Both the position numbers and the translations under genes were made by a program. A stretch of 32,845 nt of DNA. Origin: an uncultured SAR86 cluster bacterium. GTDB taxonomy: Bacteria > Pseudomonadota > Gammaproteobacteria > Magnimaribacterales > D2472. Positions 31,475 to 32,845 of the stretch are shown here, piece after piece. Below the pieces are notes generated by a model. It had not been told where the DNA came from and ran no database searches. It was given only the letters and a program-made list of their open reading frames with translations. Every line of letters starts with the position of its first letter. The first letter of the stretch is position 1. The stretch is taken from assembly GCA_902602595.1 (NCBI GenBank), contig CACKRJ010000011.1, positions 1-32,845 of the forward strand, in the 5' to 3' direction.

Positions 31475-31957
31475 ATGAGTAGTGATTTAGAAAAACGTGT
31501 TCAAGAGTTAGAGGATATTCTGGCTATTCAAAATTTAAAACATACATATCTTAATGCCTGTGATGCAAAAGATGTGCAAGCTATGATTGGAACCTTTGTT
31601 ATCTCTGATTGCAAAATTGATTATGGACCAGTGGGCTCTTTTACAAATAGAGATGATCTAGCAAAAGTTTTTCAAGAGGCCGCATGCCATGACTACATGC
31701 TTGAATCTCATCATGCACACAACCCAATTATTAAAATCATTGATGCCACCCATGCATCAGGCCATTGGTCGCTTACCTATAATTTAATAAATACAGAAAC
31801 CTCATCAATCACAACCTTGCAGGGTGAGTATCATGATGTGTATCAAAAAATTGATAATCAATGGTTAATTAAAGAAACAACCTTTTCAGGGCGCTCCTCC
31901 TTGAATCTACAAATAGATGAAGAATTGCTTAAGGTAATTTTTGCAGGCAGCCCTTAA
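31475..31957 (+). CDS. SnoaL-like/NTF2-fold protein (SnoaL_4 type)
   Basis: A 160-aa single-domain NTF2-fold protein starting with a helix LEKRVQELEDILAIQNLKHTYLNACDAKD, the 'I--LK--Y----D-KD' start usual in SnoaL_4/BaiE/scytalone dehydratase-like proteins. The middle has SHHAHNPIIKIIDATHASGHWSLTYNLIN, where H and N residues line the cavity, and the end has GEYHDVYQKIDNQWLIKETTFSGR. Such proteins include bile-acid 7-alpha dehydratase and many of unknown role. It is unlike the smaller SnoaL-like protein at 13261. It converges on the TetR gene with a 4-bp TTAA overlap (31954-31957). Substrate unknown. Confidence 0.78.
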   Translation: MSSDLEKRVQELEDILAIQNLKHTYLNACDAKDVQAMIGTFVISDCKIDYGPVGSFTNRDDLAKVFQEAACHDYMLESHHAHNPIIKIIDATHASGHWSLTYNLINTETSSITTLQGEYHDVYQKIDNQWLIKETTFSGRSSLNLQIDEELLKVIFAGSP

Positions 31958-32547
31958 GCGGGTGTTGCAATACAACTTAAAAGATAGGCATTAGCAGCAC
32001 GGACTGCTTCATTAAGTCCCACATCCGTAAGCCCTGAATTTTCTTTGGTGTTCAATGAGAGGATAGAGACAATAATTTGAGTCACGACCAAAAAGACTCC
32101 TGATTTATTAAACATATTTGGCAGTCCAACAGATTGTTCTATGTGTTGCAATATTGTTTCAGCTATCTCATGAAGATCTGAGCTCAAGATAGGAGGGGAG
32201 ACAGTGTTTTCAAGGATTAGCTTTTGTGCGCCAGAATGACTTTGAAAGAATTCAATGATCGAGACAACGCATTCCTTTAAACACGCTAAATAATCACCCT
32301 CTGAATTTTTGGTTAGATTTTTTTTAAGATGTGTATTGCAATTCTGAACATATCTCTTAATTAGGGCCTGCTTGATTTCATCTGGAGTTTCAAAGAATTT
32401 ATAAGTAGAGGTACGTTTTAAATCTGCAAATTCAGAAATTTTTGCAATCGTGAGAGACTCAACACCGCCTTCATTCAAGAGATCATTAGACGCGTCTAAG
32501 ATCTTCTTAATCCGCTCTATACTTCTTTTTTGCTTGGGTTTTTGCAT
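31954..32547 (-). CDS. TetR/AcrR family transcriptional regulator
   Basis: A 197-aa repressor-type regulator. The N-terminal helix-turn-helix is RSIERIKKILDASNDLLNEGG-----LTIAKISEFADLKRTSTYKFFETPDEIKQAL, with the recognition helix around KRTSTYKFF, at about residues 8-60. The rest is a helical ligand-binding and dimer domain with no recognisable signature, as is normal for the family. Its own upstream region, shared with the miniprotein gene at 32664, holds a three-fold array of TGTCA-type half-sites (32620-32646), the likely operator, implying autoregulation and control of the small gene. Ligand unknown. Confidence 0.88.
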   Translation of the reverse strand: MQKPKQKRSIERIKKILDASNDLLNEGGVESLTIAKISEFADLKRTSTYKFFETPDEIKQALIKRYVQNCNTHLKKNLTKNSEGDYLACLKECVVSIIEFFQSHSGAQKLILENTVSPPILSSDLHEIAETILQHIEQSVGLPNMFNKSGVFLVVTQIIVSILSLNTKENSGLTDVGLNEAVRAANAYLLSCIATPA

Positions 32548-32619
32548 GATTTCTTATTATCGACATTTGTTGTAAAAAAAACAAATAAATGTAGCAATTA
32601 TCAATAAGTTAGTGTATTG

Positions 32620-32646
32620 TGTCATTTGTGTGACATTAATGTGTCA
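32620..32646. promoter_or_regulatory. alternating TGTCA/TGACA half-sites at 11-bp steps, likely TetR operator
   Basis: TGTCA at 32620-32624, TGACA at 32631-32635 and TGTCA at 32642-32646; starts are exactly 11 bp apart, about one helical turn. Inverted arms TTTGTG (32625-32630, and flanking) and CACAAA (32645-32650) extend the symmetry. The array lies between the TetR start (32547) and the small gene start (32664). A further TTTGTGACA is at 32835-32843, the exact complement of TGTCACAAA at 32642-32650. Confidence 0.6.
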
Positions 32647-32663
32647 CAAAAGAAACTAGAATT

Positions 32664-32789
32664 ATGAATACAAAAAAAGTACTTAAGCAGCAGGGTTTGC
32701 TTCCAAAAACATCCAAATTTAATGAAATGCAAATGTTTGGATTTCTATCAATGTGGGTAGTTTTATCTGCAGTTATTTATTTCTCATAA
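32664..32789 (+). CDS. 41-aa single-helix membrane miniprotein
   Basis: A short reading frame divergent from TetR. The N-terminal half is basic and polar (MNTKKVLKQQGLLPKTSKF), the C-terminal half is one hydrophobic helix (from about residue 22, FGFLSMWVVLSAVIYFS). Single-helix, positive-inside: the N-terminus would face the cytoplasm. It lies 117 bp from the TetR start, just after the half-site array, and is therefore a likely target. The Shine-Dalgarno is weak (agaaact, 10 nt before the ATG). No family is recognised. The 56 bp after it (32790-32845) are AT-rich and hold only the fourth TGACA-type half-site, perhaps the operator of the next gene. Confidence 0.5.
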   Translation: MNTKKVLKQQGLLPKTSKFNEMQMFGFLSMWVVLSAVIYFS

Positions 32790-32845
32790 ATAATAAAATT
32801 CCATCATAATTAGCAGTTATACAAGCTGTGAACCTTTGTGACAAT

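Noticed and set aside
32629-32648. CRP/FNR-like site (TGTGA ... TCACA) in the TetR gap
   Set aside because: The arms are 10 bp apart instead of 6, and the alternating TGTCA array explains the bases better.
1-32845. tRNA, rRNA, CRISPR arrays, insertion sequences, phage or defence genes
   Set aside because: Looked for cloverleaf arms, spaced repeats, transposase and nuclease motifs; none were seen.

Overview
The window is AT-rich, gene-dense DNA in which every protein reads as bacterial. Short intergenic gaps, many 3-20 bp spacings or ATGA/TTAA overlaps, frequent TTG starts, a Gly-rich lipoprotein N-terminus and PhoB/PhoR, MacAB-like, ELM1-type and PilD-type proteins suggest a streamlined marine gammaproteobacterium (SAR86-like or a relative). 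This is inference from gene content and composition; there is no rRNA or tRNA gene here to fix the taxonomy. No CRISPR array, insertion sequence or phage gene was seen. The largest gene-free stretch is only 232 bp (7411-7642).

Layout. (1) 1-480: 3' part of a glutaryl-CoA dehydrogenase gene. (2) 591-4134: a tight forward operon of a deazaflavin-type (DDN/FDOR) oxidoreductase and a MacAB-like tripartite exporter (ATPase, lipoprotein-like membrane fusion protein, FtsX-type permease), preceded by a strong 20-bp dyad. (3) 4138-7135: three envelope genes, two GT4 glycosyltransferases meeting tail to tail in an antisense overlap, and an ELM1/DUF1022 protein. (4) 7222-7410: a 62-aa small protein. (5) 7643-25361: the core, a steroid-degradation-like region. 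Its forward operon encodes an HsaA-like flavin monooxygenase, a KshA-like Rieske oxygenase and two tandem 3-ketosteroid-dehydrogenase-like flavoproteins, the second with a Tat-type signal. A short reverse pair (degenerate SDR, SnoaL-like protein) and a forward 17-beta-HSD4-like SDR follow. A long reverse run from 25361 to 15465 then encodes a subtilisin autotransporter lipoprotein, an SDR, a third steroid-dehydrogenase-like flavoprotein, a FadD19-like acyl-CoA ligase, another SDR, gamma-glutamyltransferase, an unlisted 29-aa membrane miniprotein and a prepilin peptidase. A second acyl-CoA ligase (25401) diverges from it. (6) 27169-31350: phoB-phoR facing a ppk2-ppx pair, a phosphate/polyphosphate module. 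(7) 31475-32845: a SnoaL-like protein, a TetR regulator and a 41-aa membrane miniprotein behind an array of three TGTCA-type half-sites.

How it fits together: ligases would activate side chains or ring acids to CoA esters; the three flavoproteins would desaturate ring A; the Rieske and HsaA-like enzymes would hydroxylate the ring system; SDRs would interconvert hydroxyl and keto groups; glutaryl-CoA dehydrogenase could serve central acyl-CoA catabolism. The set resembles the actinobacterial cholesterol pathway, but the window lacks an extradiol dioxygenase (HsaC), a hydrolase (HsaD) and the reductase partners (KshB, HsaB). The substrate (sterol, bile acid, other triterpenoid) is not decided by the sequence.
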